A stretch of 51,723 bases of DNA from Streptomyces bobili (GCF_002154575.1 NZ_MUBA01000024.1:1-51723); one strand, 5' to 3'. Positions 25,007 through 33,338 are shown, counted from the stretch's first letter. Numbers and translations are program-made. Notes: generated by a model not told the origin, from the sequence alone.

Positions 25007-26497
25007 ATGCCCCGCACACCGTCAAGACGTACCGTTCTGCGTGGACTCACGGTCACCGGAGCGGCCGTGATCGGCTTCGACCCGGCCGCACGTGCCTGGG
25101 CCTCGGACGCCGACGCCGCCGCGGAGGCCGCGGAGACCGACGCGCGACTGGCCGGCATCCCGCGCCTGGACGGCACGCTCCTCAGGGACGACGCCTCGCT
25201 CAGCGCCGCCTCGGACGACTACGGGCACATCGTGCACCAGCGCCCCGCGGCCGTCCTGAGGCCGGGCTCGGTCCGCGACGTCGTCGCCATGGTCCGGTTC
25301 TGCAACGAGCACTGCGTGCCGGTCGCTCCGCGCGGCCAGGGGCACGCCCCGTTCGGCCAGGCCCAGGTGCCGGGCGGCCTGGTCATCGAGACCACGCCCC
25401 TCGCGGCCATCGGTCCGGTGGGACCGGACAGCACCACCGTCACCGTCGGCGCGGGCGCCCGGTGGAGCGAGGTGGCCAGGGCCACCCTCGCCCACGGCCT
25501 CACCCCGCCCGTCTTCACCGACTACATCGAACTCTCCGTCGGCGGCACGCTGTCCGTGGGCGGCCTCGGCGGCCAGACCCACCGACACGGCGCCCAGGTC
25601 GACAACGTCACCGAACTGCGGGTCGTCACCGGGGCGGGCGAGCTGGTCCGCTGCTCACCGACCCGTCGCCCCGACCTCTTCCACGCCGTCCTGGCCGGCC
25701 TCGGCCAGTGCGGGATCATCGTCGAGGCCACCCTGCGCCTGGTCCCCGCGCCGGCGAACGTACGCCACTACCACCTGACCTACGACGACCTGGCGACCTT
25801 CCTCGACGACCAGCGCCTCCTCGTCCAGGACGGCCGCTTCGACTACGTCGAGGGCCAGGTCACCGCGGACGCCGCCGGCGCCTTCCGCGTCTACACGCTG
25901 GAGGCGGTGGCCTACGGCCCGCCGGCCGGCCCCGCCCCGGACGACGCGACGCTGCTGCGCGGCCTGCGCCACACGCCCTCCGGCGTGCGGTACGAGGACC
26001 GGTCGTACTTCGACTTCCTGGACCGGCTGGCCCCCCTCGTCGCCATGCTGAAGGAGGCCGGCTTCTGGAGGTACGCGCACCCGTGGCTGAACCTCATGGT
26101 GCCCGGCACGTCCGCCGCGGGCGTGAGCGCACCGCTCCTGGACGCGCTCACCCCGGCCGACGTGGGCCCCGGCGTCATCCTTTTCTACCCCCTGCTGCGC
26201 GAGCGTCTCACCACCCCGCTGCTGCGCACCTCGGACGAGCCGGTGTCGTATCTCTTCGACATCCTGGGCGCGACCCCGCCCGACGACACCGCGGCCGTCG
26301 ACGGCCGCCTGGCCGCCAACCGTTCCGCCTACGAGGCCGCCGCCGCGGCAGGCGGCACCCAGTACCCCGTCGGCAGCATCCCCTTCACCCCAGCGGACTG
26401 GCGAACCCACTTCGGTCCGGCCTGGCCCGCACTGAAGGCGGCGAAGCAGACGTACGACCCGCGGGGGATCCTGGTCCCGGGCCAGGGCATCTTCTGA
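25007..26497 (+). CDS. Secreted FAD-linked oxidoreductase, cytokinin dehydrogenase-like
   Basis: 496 residues from ATG 25007, with AGAGGTGG eight bases upstream; GTGs at 24995 and 25001 are alternatives. A twin-arginine signal (S-R-R-T-V-L-R-G-L-T-V-T-G-A-A) ends near A-R-A-W-A-S. Then a PCMH-type FAD domain: R-P-A-A-V-L-R-P, and R-G-Q-G-H-A-P-F-G-Q-A with His113 where plant cytokinin dehydrogenases attach FAD (G-H-S there), and G-G-T-L-S-V-G-G-L-G-G-Q-T-H-R-H-G. The C-terminal part ends Y-D-P-R-G-I-L-V-P-G-Q-G-I-F, like the cytokinin-binding domain. It probably oxidises a secondary amine or alcohol outside the membrane; cytokinin as substrate is only a resemblance. Confidence 0.85.
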   Translation: MPRTPSRRTVLRGLTVTGAAVIGFDPAARAWASDADAAAEAAETDARLAGIPRLDGTLLRDDASLSAASDDYGHIVHQRPAAVLRPGSVRDVVAMVRFCNEHCVPVAPRGQGHAPFGQAQVPGGLVIETTPLAAIGPVGPDSTTVTVGAGARWSEVARATLAHGLTPPVFTDYIELSVGGTLSVGGLGGQTHRHGAQVDNVTELRVVTGAGELVRCSPTRRPDLFHAVLAGLGQCGIIVEATLRLVPAPANVRHYHLTYDDLATFLDDQRLLVQDGRFDYVEGQVTADAAGAFRVYTLEAVAYGPPAGPAPDDATLLRGLRHTPSGVRYEDRSYFDFLDRLAPLVAMLKEAGFWRYAHPWLNLMVPGTSAAGVSAPLLDALTPADVGPGVILFYPLLRERLTTPLLRTSDEPVSYLFDILGATPPDDTAAVDGRLAANRSAYEAAAAAGGTQYPVGSIPFTPADWRTHFGPAWPALKAAKQTYDPRGILVPGQGIF

Positions 26498-26536
26498 CAC
26501 GTGTCCGCGCGGCCGGTGAAGCGGTCGGCGGGGCGG

Positions 26537-26563
26537 GCCGGCCGGCAGCGTGTGCCGGCCGGC
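26537..26563. terminator. Hairpin after the flavoenzyme gene
   Basis: GCCGGCCGGCA / TGCCGGCCGGC, an 11-bp perfect stem with a 5-base loop, 40 bases past the stop. No T-run, as is usual in Streptomyces. The rest of 26498-26743 shows nothing recognisable. Confidence 0.6.
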
Positions 26564-26743
26564 GGCGAGAACTGGTCCACCGCACCGACCAGGGCGCCGG
26601 GTGGGCCAGTTCGAGGCCGCGGCCGTGGATGTCGCCAGCCGGAGACCCTGATCCCGGCGGCGCGCGACGGGCAGCCGGGGTGGCGATGACCGCGTGCGGC
26701 CCGCTGCCGGGTCCGAGAAGGCGACGGCCGGGCCCGCACGGAC

Positions 26744-27117
26744 TCAGTGCCTGAGCAGCCACAACACCCGGTCCCACGACACCAGGTGGTACACGACCAG
26801 CACACCGGCGAGCAGCACGCCCTGTGTGCGAGATCCCGCCGCGTACAACGCCGTCGCACCGCCGAAGAACACTGCCAGCTCCAGCAGGAGCCTCAGTGGG
26901 CCAGGCGTCGCGATCACCGTCCCTCCGGACCGGGAGGCGTCTGCGGGGGTGGCGAACACTCCCCACAGCACGGCCACGGGAACGGCGACGACGGCGACGT
27001 ACCGCAGGGGGCGGACGGCGTGACCCACGACCAGATCCCGAAGCAGACAAGAGCCGCCGGCTCCAACGCGAACCTCACACCGAGAGCCAATGGGTGAAAG
27101 CCGTACCCGGACGACAT
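26744..27117 (-). pseudogene. YrdB/DUF2568-family membrane protein gene with a single-base frameshift
   Basis: Read from ATG 27117, which has GGAAGG upstream, one frame gives H-P-L-A-L-G-V-R-F-A-L-E-P-A-A-L-V-C-F-G-I-W-S-W and then turns into Pro/Ser-rich nonsense. From about 27027 the next frame gives G-H-A-V-R-P-L-R-Y-V, V-L-W-G-V-F-A-T-P, S-R-S-G-G, L-L-L-E-L-A-V-F-F-G-G-A-T-A-L-Y and Y-H-L-V-S-W-D-R-V-L-W-L-L. Joined, these make one complete YrdB-type protein of about 124 residues with four membrane helices. Adding one G in the GGG at 27026-27024 restores the frame (S-W-G-H-A). Either a real inactivating deletion or a sequencing error in a short homopolymer. Confidence 0.85.
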
Positions 27118-27324
27118 ACGCGCAACGCCTTCCGCCGAAGCCCCGCCATGATCACAGATCGCGGTACAGCCGGCTCAAGAACCGGAGAAGAAGGAGGACC
27201 TGCCAGAAAGCAGCGCCGCACGGGCGCCGCCTTCCGCCGCCGCCACGGCGCACGGGCTTCCCACCGGCGTCGAACCGGCATCTCCCGTCCCCTCGACCGC
27301 ACTTCATCCGGCACACTCACCCCC

Positions 27325-28077
27325 ATGGAGACCGTCGAGTTCATCCGCATCCTCGATCATCAGGGCCGCTCCCTCGCCGCCGCCGCAGGGGAGGCGGGGC
27401 CCGGGGCCAAGGTGCCGACCTGTCCGGACTGGCAGGTTCAGGATCTGTTGCGGCACACGGGCATGGTGCACCGGTGGGCGACGTCGTTCGTCGCCGAGGG
27501 GCGTACCGTGCCGCACTCCGGGGACGGTCTCCCGGATCTCGACGGCGGCGAGCTGCTGGACTGGTTCCGTACGGGCCATCGGCGGCTGGTCGACGTGCTC
27601 GCCTCCGCACGCGCGGACGTGGACTGCTGGCACTTCCTGCCCGCGCCCTCGCCGTTGGCGTTCTGGGCCAGGCGGCAGGCGCACGAGACGGCCGTCCACC
27701 GCGTGGACGCGGAGTCGGCGCGCGGGGTGGCGCCCGAGGAGATCGCCGCCGCGTTTCCCCGCGCCTTCGCGGCTGACGGCATCGACGAGTTGCTGTGCGG
27801 CTTCCACGCCCGCGCGAAGAGCAAGGTGCGCACCGAGGAGCCCCGCGTCCTGCGGGTCCGGGCGACGGACGCGGACGCGGACGACGCGGTGTGGACCGTA
27901 CGTCTGTCCGCGGGGCCTCCGGTGACGGAGCGCGGCAGCGAGGGGGACGCGGACTGTGAGCTGTCCGGGCCCGCGTCGCTGCTCTACCTGTCGTTGTGGA
28001 ACCGGTTGCCGTATCCGGCCGTCAGCGGCGACGCCTCGCTGGCGCAGCTGTGGCGGGAGAAGTCCGCCGTGATCTGA
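27325..28077 (+). CDS. Maleylpyruvate isomerase-family mycothiol-dependent enzyme
   Basis: 250 residues from ATG 27325. An N-terminal DinB-like four-helix metal domain (V-P-T-C-P-D-W-Q-V-Q-D-L-L-R-H-T-G-M-V-H) and the metal motif H-E-T-A-V-H-R-V-D-A-E match the H-E-x-x-x-H-R-x-D block of mycothiol-dependent maleylpyruvate isomerases. A C-terminal MDMPI domain ends L-Y-L-S-L-W-N-R-L. Members use mycothiol to isomerise or conjugate small molecules; the substrate is open. No ribosome site is evident. The region 27118-27324 holds the divergent promoters for this gene and the broken YrdB gene and nothing else. Confidence 0.88.
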   Translation: METVEFIRILDHQGRSLAAAAGEAGPGAKVPTCPDWQVQDLLRHTGMVHRWATSFVAEGRTVPHSGDGLPDLDGGELLDWFRTGHRRLVDVLASARADVDCWHFLPAPSPLAFWARRQAHETAVHRVDAESARGVAPEEIAAAFPRAFAADGIDELLCGFHARAKSKVRTEEPRVLRVRATDADADDAVWTVRLSAGPPVTERGSEGDADCELSGPASLLYLSLWNRLPYPAVSGDASLAQLWREKSAVI

Positions 28078-28114
28078 CGCCGACTCCGACTCCGACACTG
28101 ACGCCGAAGTGCGG

Positions 28115-28522
28115 TCAGTCCGAGTCCGTCAGCATGCGCGAGAGCACCGAGCGTTGCACGGGGAGCACCTCGCCGTGCAACTCGCGCCCCCTTTCGGTGA
28201 GCGCCACCCGGACTCCCCGGCGGTCCTCGGGACACATCGCGCGCCCGACGAGACCGTCCTTCTCCAGCCGGGCGATCAGGCGTGACAAGGCGCTCTGGCT
28301 CAGGTGGACCCGCTCGGCGATCTCCTGGACGCGGAAGTCGCAGGCGCCGGCCGGGGCGGTTCCGGAGAGGACGTCGAGCACCTCGAAGTCACTGGCGCAC
28401 AGGCCGTGTCCGTGCAGCGCGCGGTCGAGTTCGCACTGGGTGCGAGCGTGCAGGGCGAGCATCTCCCGCCACTGTTCCACGAGCGCCTGTTCGACCGCTT
28501 GTTCGCCCTTGTCCGCCGCCAT
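28115..28522 (-). CDS. MarR-family transcriptional regulator
   Basis: 135 residues from ATG 28522. A winged helix-turn-helix with V-Q-E-I-A-E-R-V-H-L-S-Q-S-A-L-S-R-L-I-A-R-L-E-K-D-G-L-V and the wing motif C-P-E-D-R-R-G-V-R-V-A-L-T is standard for MarR. Flanking helices form the dimer interface. It diverges from the MFS exporter across 85 bp with two operator-like elements, so it very likely represses that exporter and itself and responds to a transported aromatic or drug-like compound. Confidence 0.92.
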   Translation of the reverse strand: MAADKGEQAVEQALVEQWREMLALHARTQCELDRALHGHGLCASDFEVLDVLSGTAPAGACDFRVQEIAERVHLSQSALSRLIARLEKDGLVGRAMCPEDRRGVRVALTERGRELHGEVLPVQRSVLSRMLTDSD

Positions 28523-28548
28523 GGCGGCACGTTAGCAGAGAAACCAAT

Positions 28549-28586
28549 TGATTGCATCAGAATTAAATGGCCTTGCATTGAATGCA
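28549..28586. promoter_or_regulatory. Candidate MarR operators
   Basis: Two symmetric elements in an AT-rich island: TGATTGCATCA (28549-28559) and TGCATTGAATGCA (28574-28586, perfect 6-bp arms). TTGCAT recurs at 28552 and 28573, 21 bases apart, about two helical turns, putting two dimers on one face of the DNA between the divergent MarR and MFS genes. Confidence 0.6.
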
Positions 28587-28607
28587 TGCGCATGTAGTGT
28601 CTTCGGC

Positions 28608-30098
28608 ATGACCTCTCCGCTCCCCTCCCCCGCGATCCCGTCCCCGGCGGTTCGCTGGACTCCCCGGCTGTGGGGCACACTGCTGGTGCTCTGCGCCGCG
28701 ATGTTCCTCGACGCCCTGGACGTGTCGATGGTCGGCGTCGCTCTGCCGTCCATCGCCTCCGACCTCGGCCTCAGCACCTCGACCCTGCAATGGATCGTCA
28801 GCGGTTACATCCTCGGCTACGGCGGCCTGTTGCTCCTCGGCGGACGCACGGCCGACCTGCTCGGCCGACGCCAGGTCTTCCTCGTCGCCCTCGGTGTCTT
28901 CGCGCTCGCCTCCCTGCTCGGCGGCCTCGTCGACTCGGGTCCGCTGCTGATCGCCAGCCGGTTCATCAAGGGCCTGAGCGCGGCCTTCACCGCCCCGGCG
29001 GGCCTGTCGATCATCACGACGACGTTCCCGGAAGGCCCCCTGCGCAACCGCGCGCTCTCCATCTACACCACCTGCGCCGCCACCGGCTTCTCGATGGGCC
29101 TGGTCCTCTCCGGCCTCCTCACCGAGGCCAGTTGGCGCCTCACCATGCTGCTCCCCGCACCGATAGCCCTGGTCGCCCTCGTGGTCGGCCTGAGGCTGCT
29201 GCCGCGCAGTGAGCGCGAGCAGGGCCACAGCGGGTACGACATCCCCGGCGCCGTCCTCGGCACCGCGTCGATGCTGCTGCTGGTCTTCACCGTCGTCCAG
29301 GCGCCCGAGGCCGGCTGGACCTCGGTCCGCACGCTGCTGTCCTTCCTGGCCGTCGCCGTCCTGCTGACCGTGTTCGTCCGGGTCGAACGGCGCTCGCCCG
29401 GCCCGCTGATCCGGCTCGGCGTACTGCGCTCGGGCAGCCAGATCCGCGCCCAGCTCGGGGCGATGGCGTTCTTCGGCTCCTACGTGGGCTTCCAGTTCCT
29501 GGCCACGATGTACATGCAGAACCTGCTGGGCTGGTCTGCGCTGCACACCGCGCTCGCGTTCCTGCCGGCGGGTGCGCTGGTGGCGCTGTCCTCGACGAAG
29601 GTCGGCTCGGTCGTGGACCGCTTCGGCACCCCGCGGCTGATCGTGACGGGCTTCGCGTTCATGGTCGTCGGCTACGCACTGTTCCTGCGCGTCGACCTCG
29701 ACCCGGTGTACGCGGCGGTCATCCTGCCCAGCATGCTGCTGATCGGCGCGGCCTGCGCGCTGGTCTTCCCCTCGCTCAACATCCAGGCCACGAACGGCGT
29801 GGCGGACCACGAGCAGGGCATGGTGTCCGGCCTGCTCAACACGTCCGTCCAGGTGGGCGGCGCGATCTTCCTGGCCGTGGTCACCGCGGTGGTGACCGCG
29901 GGTGCCCCGGCCGACCCCACTCCACAGGCCGTACTGGACAGTTACCGTCCCGGTCTGATGGTGGTCACGGGTGTCGCCGCCCTCGGCCTCCTGATCACCC
30001 TTCCCGGCCTGCGCACCCGCCGCACGCGCGGCTCGGTCCTGGTCGCCGGTTCCACCGTGGAGGAGGCGAGCGCGGAACGGGTTCCCGTCCGCGACTAG
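28608..30098 (+). CDS. MFS drug exporter, DHA2-like 14-helix type
   Basis: 496 residues from ATG 28608. Motif L-D-A-L-D-V-S-M-V-G-V-A-L-P-S-I near the N-terminus is the D-x-x-x-V-N-V-A-L-P motif of DHA2 exporters; G-G-R-T-A-D-L-L-G-R-R is motif A; further helices give about 14 in all. Exports drugs or metabolites by proton antiport. A TAGTGT eight bases before the ATG and the absence of a ribosome site suggest a leaderless transcript; the upstream frame open from 28548 overlaps the operators and is unlikely to be coding. Controlled by the divergent MarR. Confidence 0.93.
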   Translation: MTSPLPSPAIPSPAVRWTPRLWGTLLVLCAAMFLDALDVSMVGVALPSIASDLGLSTSTLQWIVSGYILGYGGLLLLGGRTADLLGRRQVFLVALGVFALASLLGGLVDSGPLLIASRFIKGLSAAFTAPAGLSIITTTFPEGPLRNRALSIYTTCAATGFSMGLVLSGLLTEASWRLTMLLPAPIALVALVVGLRLLPRSEREQGHSGYDIPGAVLGTASMLLLVFTVVQAPEAGWTSVRTLLSFLAVAVLLTVFVRVERRSPGPLIRLGVLRSGSQIRAQLGAMAFFGSYVGFQFLATMYMQNLLGWSALHTALAFLPAGALVALSSTKVGSVVDRFGTPRLIVTGFAFMVVGYALFLRVDLDPVYAAVILPSMLLIGAACALVFPSLNIQATNGVADHEQGMVSGLLNTSVQVGGAIFLAVVTAVVTAGAPADPTPQAVLDSYRPGLMVVTGVAALGLLITLPGLRTRRTRGSVLVAGSTVEEASAERVPVRD

Positions 30099-30113
30099 GG
30101 GGACGCCTCCGAA

Positions 30114-30148
30114 GGGCGCCCGGCGGGCTGTTGCCCCGCCGGGCGCCC
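30114..30148. terminator. Strong hairpin after the MFS gene
   Basis: GGGCGCCCGGCGGG / CCCGCCGGGCGCCC, a 14-bp perfect stem with a 7-base loop, 15 bases past the MFS stop and 18 before the next start. Confidence 0.8.
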
Positions 30149-30166
30149 TCCTGTGAGACTCCCCGC

Positions 30167-30508
30167 ATGACCGGTTACGGGGGACGCCGCACTCAGGCGC
30201 AACGGGACGCGATCACCGTCGAGATCGGGTACGCGCTGCTCAGCGCGGCCTTCGCGGCGGCGGTGCTGTTCGGCGCGGTCGCCGGGCCGGCGCTGCTGTT
30301 CCAACTCCCGGACACCGTCGAGATGGTGCTCCTGCGGGTGGGACTCCTCGCCGCGCCGGTGCTGTTCCTGGCCCGAGTGGTGAGCGTTCTCATCCGGTTC
30401 CCCGAGCGACGGTTCCCCGAGCGACGCGGGGTCGGCCACACCGACGGCGAAACCGGGCGCCCCGGCGGTCAGCCCAGCCAGCCGGGCCGTACCAGCCCCG
30501 ACTCGTAG
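30167..30508 (+). CDS. Small two-helix membrane protein (DUF6332-like)
   Basis: 113 residues from ATG 30167. R-R-T-Q-A-Q-R-D-A-I-T-V-E-I-G-Y-A leads into one helix (LLSAAFAAAVLFGAVAGPAL), then a second (VLLRVGLLAAPVLFLARVV), and a polar tail. I recall this pattern as DUF6332, a Streptomyces family of unknown function; not checked. The tail carries an in-frame duplication of R-F-P-E-R encoded by a 15-bp tandem repeat (30395-30424). The last 40 bases overlap, on the opposite strand, the end of the response-regulator gene, so the C-terminal G/P/Q/S-rich tail may be a read-through extension. Confidence 0.7.
   Translation: MTGYGGRRTQAQRDAITVEIGYALLSAAFAAAVLFGAVAGPALLFQLPDTVEMVLLRVGLLAAPVLFLARVVSVLIRFPERRFPERRGVGHTDGETGRPGGQPSQPGRTSPDS
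30395..30424 (+). repeat. 15-bp in-frame tandem duplication
   Basis: CGGTTCCCCGAGCGA is present twice, exactly adjacent, inside the small membrane protein gene, repeating five codons (R-F-P-E-R). Perfect identity suggests a recent slippage or duplication event. Confidence 0.85.
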
Positions 30509-31134
30509 GCGAGCACGACCAGTTGGGCCCGGTCGCGGACGCCCAGCTTCACCATGGTGCGGCTGACGTGGGTCTTCGCGGTGAGGGGGCTGACGACCAG
30601 ACGGCGGGCGATCTCCTCGTTGGTCAGACCGATCCCGACGAGCGCCATCACCTCCCGTTCCCGCTCGGTGAGCCGGGCCAGCTGGGAGTCGGCCGCGGGT
30701 TCCTTGGAACGGGCGGCGAACTCCGCGATGAGCCGTCGCGTGACCCCGGGCGACAGCAGGGCGTCCCCGGCCACCACCGCCCGTACCGCGCGCAGGAGTT
30801 CCTCCGGTTCCGTGTCCTTGACCAGGAAGCCCGAGGCGCCGGAGCGGATCGCCTCGAAGACGTACTCGTCCAGCTCGAAGGTGGTGAGCATGACCACCCT
30901 CACGTCGTCGAGGGCGGGGTCGCCGGTGACCCGGCGGGTCGCGGCCAGCCCGTCGAGGCGCGGCATCCGGATGTCCATCAGGACGACGTGCGGCCGCAGT
31001 TCGCGCACGAGCCGCACCGCCTCCTCGCCGTCGGCGGCCTCTCCGGCCACCTCGATGTCCGGCTGGGCGTCGAGCAGCGCCCGGAACCCGGCGCGGACCA
31101 GTGACTGGTCGTCGGCCAGCAGTACGCGGATCAC
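30469..31134 (-). CDS. NarL/LuxR-family response regulator
   Basis: 221 residues from GTG 31134. GAGGAGG sits five bases before this codon, so I prefer it to the GTG at 31179 (15 residues longer, overlapping the kinase stop). Receiver domain: acidic Asp8-Asp9, phosphorylated Asp54 in V-L-M-D-I-R-M-P, and Lys in F-L-V-K-D-T. C-terminal LuxR helix-turn-helix: L-T-E-R-E-R-E-V-M-A-L-V-G-I-G-L-T-N-E-E-I-A-R-R-L. Transcribed after the kinase gene (41-bp gap) as a two-component system. Target genes unknown; its end overlaps the convergent small membrane protein gene by 40 bp. Confidence 0.95.
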   Translation of the reverse strand: MIRVLLADDQSLVRAGFRALLDAQPDIEVAGEAADGEEAVRLVRELRPHVVLMDIRMPRLDGLAATRRVTGDPALDDVRVVMLTTFELDEYVFEAIRSGASGFLVKDTEPEELLRAVRAVVAGDALLSPGVTRRLIAEFAARSKEPAADSQLARLTEREREVMALVGIGLTNEEIARRLVVSPLTAKTHVSRTMVKLGVRDRAQLVVLAYESGLVRPGWLG

Positions 31135-31175
31135 CGGGACCTCCTCGGTGTCGGTGGGGGACGGCACCGGGCGGC

Positions 31176-32414
31176 TCACCGCTGCGGCCCGGACGCCGTC
31201 GGCAGGACGGCGAGCACGCGGAACCCGCCGTCGTCCCTCGGGCCCGCCTCGATCGTGCCACCCAGCGCCGCGGCCCGCTCCCGCATTCCGGCCAGGCCGT
31301 TGCCGCTGCCTCCCGCGTCCGTGCCGACGGCCGGCCCGTCGTCGTCGATCCTCAGCCGCAACGCCCCGCCCGCCTGATCGAGGTGCACGCGCGCGTGGCG
31401 GGAACCCGAGTGCCGTACGACGTTGGTCAGAGCCTCCTGGACGATGCGGAACGCGGCGAGGTCGGTGCCGGGCGGCAGCGGGGGCGGCTTCCCCGTGACG
31501 TCGACGGTGAGCCCGGCCCGCGCCGCCTGCTCCACCAGTTCGGGCAGCCGGTCCAGGCCGGGTGCGGGGGCGCGCGGGGCGTCACCGGGGGTGCGCAGGG
31601 TGTCGAGCACCTGGCGCACGTCGCCGAGCGCCTCCTTGCTGGCCGCCTTGATCGTGGTGAGCGCGGTGCGCGCCTGTTCCGGATCGGAGTCGAGGAGCGC
31701 GAGACCCACCCCCGCCTGCACGTTGATGACGGAGAGGCTGTGGGCGAGGACGTCGTGCAGCTCGCGGGCGATCCGCAGCCGCTCCTCGTCGGCGCGCCGC
31801 CGCGCGGCCTGCGCGCGCTCGGCACGCTCCCGGGCCCACTGCTCGCGCCGGGTCCTGGCCAGCTCCGAGACGGCGACGATGACCACGACCCAGGTGGCGA
31901 CGACGATCTCCTGGGCGAAGGAGGCGGGCCGGTCCCCGGACGGCGGCAGCCACCGGTACAGCCAGTGCGCGACCAGCAGATGTACGGCCCACAGCACGCC
32001 CAGGGCCGTCCAGGCGGCCCGGCGGTGACCCGCGACCACGGCGGCGAAGCAGGCCACCGCGACGGTCAGGAGGACCGGCCCGTACGGGTAGCCGGCGCCC
32101 AGGTAGACGGCGGTGACGGCGGCCGTACCGAACACGACGGGCACCGGATGCCGGTGCCGCCACAGCAGCAGGCCCGCGGCGACGGTCAGCAGCACGCGCG
32201 CGAAGGGGTCGAGCGCGGCACGTTCGGCCTGCTGCTCGTGGGCGGCGAAGTTCGAGCCGATGAGCACGAACGCCGTGAGCAGGACGGTGGACCGCCAGGG
32301 CCAGTGGCTGCCCGGTGCCTCGTCCTCGCGGTGTCCCGGCCACGGCGGCCCGTGCCGCCACCACCGCACCGGCCCGCCACGCTCGCGCACCCGCTGCTCG
32401 TCCATGTCCGCCAC
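31176..32414 (-). CDS. Sensor histidine kinase, HisKA_3 (NarX/DesK-like) type
   Basis: 412 residues from GTG 32414 (GAGG about seven bases upstream); ATG 32405 is the alternative. Four to six membrane helices fill about 45-185 with little extracellular sequence, so the signal is probably sensed in the membrane. Then the dimerisation/phospho-acceptor block E-L-H-D-V-L-A-H-S-L-S, and an HATPase_c domain with Q-E-A-L-T-N-V-V-R-H-S, D-D-G-P and G-N-G-L-A-G-M-R-E-R. Pairs with the NarL-type regulator directly downstream. The stimulus is not readable. Confidence 0.94.
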   Translation of the reverse strand: MADMDEQRVRERGGPVRWWRHGPPWPGHREDEAPGSHWPWRSTVLLTAFVLIGSNFAAHEQQAERAALDPFARVLLTVAAGLLLWRHRHPVPVVFGTAAVTAVYLGAGYPYGPVLLTVAVACFAAVVAGHRRAAWTALGVLWAVHLLVAHWLYRWLPPSGDRPASFAQEIVVATWVVVIVAVSELARTRREQWARERAERAQAARRRADEERLRIARELHDVLAHSLSVINVQAGVGLALLDSDPEQARTALTTIKAASKEALGDVRQVLDTLRTPGDAPRAPAPGLDRLPELVEQAARAGLTVDVTGKPPPLPPGTDLAAFRIVQEALTNVVRHSGSRHARVHLDQAGGALRLRIDDDGPAVGTDAGGSGNGLAGMRERAAALGGTIEAGPRDDGGFRVLAVLPTASGPQR

Positions 32415-32533
32415 GCTAGACGCCTCGGGCCGGCACGGACGTCAGCCGGACGAGGTGATCGCGGGTACTCCCGGTGAAGTACGACCGGACCCGCGGGGCA
32501 GCGGTGGCCCCGCTCCGGGACCGCCTGGTTCCT

Positions 32534-33223
32534 CTACACGAGCCCCACTCCCCTGGCCAGCCCCGTCGCCGCATGGCGGAAGAACGGCTCGCGGTCCTCG
32601 ACCATGCGGTTGAACTGGCCGAACACCTCGAAGCCGACCAGCCCGTACAGCTGGGCCCAGGCCGCGACCAGCGCGGTGGCGGTCTCCGGGGAGAGGTCGG
32701 GGGCGACATCGGCCGTCAGTCGCTCGGCCTCGGCACGCAGTTCGGCGGGGAGGGGCGGCGCGGCCGGCGGGGCGGCGCGGCCCGCGTCCCGTGCGATGCC
32801 GATCAGCAGGAGTCCGACGCGGGAGGCGGCGGGGACGGTCGTCCGCGGCGCGTTGTAGCCGGGCACCGGCGTGCCGTAGATCAGGGCGTACTCGTGCGGA
32901 TGCGCCAGCGCCCAGCCGCGTACGGCCTCGCAGACCGCGACCCAGCGCCGGACGGGCTCGGCGTCCGCGACGGCGGAGTGCGCGGCCTCCGCGCTCTCGC
33001 CGAGGGAGTCGTAAGCGTCGATGATGAGGGCGGTGAGCAGGTCGTCGCGGCTCGGGAAGTAGCGGTACAACGCGGAGGAGACCATGCCCAGTCGGCGGGC
33101 GACACCCCGCAGGGAGAGCTTGGCGGCCCCCTCGGCGGCGAGCTGCCGGCGGGCCTCCTCCTTGATGGCGGCGGTGATTTCGATCCGGGCGCGGGCGCGG
33201 GCCCCTTGGGTGGTGCTGCTCAT
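32534..33223 (-). CDS. TetR/AcrR-family regulator with WHG-type C-terminal domain
   Basis: 229 residues from ATG 33223; the frame is open far upstream but the sequence there is antisense to the Ddn-like gene. The helix-turn-helix is A-K-L-S-L-R-G-V-A-R-R-L-G-M-V-S-S-A-L-Y-R-Y-F-P-S-R-D-D-L-L. The C-terminal domain has A-Y-D-S-L-G-E, H-P-H-E-Y-A-L-I-Y-G-T-P-V-P-G-Y and Q-L-Y-G-L-V-G-F-E-V-F-G-Q-F, the WHG (TetR_C_33) pattern. Divergent from the Ddn-like gene with duplicated operator-like sequences between them. Confidence 0.92.
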   Translation of the reverse strand: MSSTTQGARARARIEITAAIKEEARRQLAAEGAAKLSLRGVARRLGMVSSALYRYFPSRDDLLTALIIDAYDSLGESAEAAHSAVADAEPVRRWVAVCEAVRGWALAHPHEYALIYGTPVPGYNAPRTTVPAASRVGLLLIGIARDAGRAAPPAAPPLPAELRAEAERLTADVAPDLSPETATALVAAWAQLYGLVGFEVFGQFNRMVEDREPFFRHAATGLARGVGLV

Positions 33224-33246
33224 GGCCCCAGTGTCCCACGAGACGG

Positions 33247-33260
33247 GAGCAGTGCACACA
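33247..33260. promoter_or_regulatory. Candidate TetR operator, copy 1
   Basis: GAGCAGTGCACACA, 24 bases upstream of the TetR start. It differs at one position from copy 2 at 33339-33352. Confidence 0.6.
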
Positions 33261-33338
33261 ATCAAGAGCGGCGAACTAAAACGAGATCGGTGCTCTTGCT
33301 TTGGGACGTCGATGCGTGCAGACTTCTTCCCAGAGCGA

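Noticed and set aside
21099-26497. One contiguous metabolic island from methyltransferase to flavoenzyme
   Set aside because: The methyltransferase is rRNA-type and convergent with the aldolase; it shares only an end overlap, not function.
26498-26743. Possible small gene downstream of the flavoenzyme
   Set aside because: No ribosome site, protein-like composition or motif; only a hairpin is visible.
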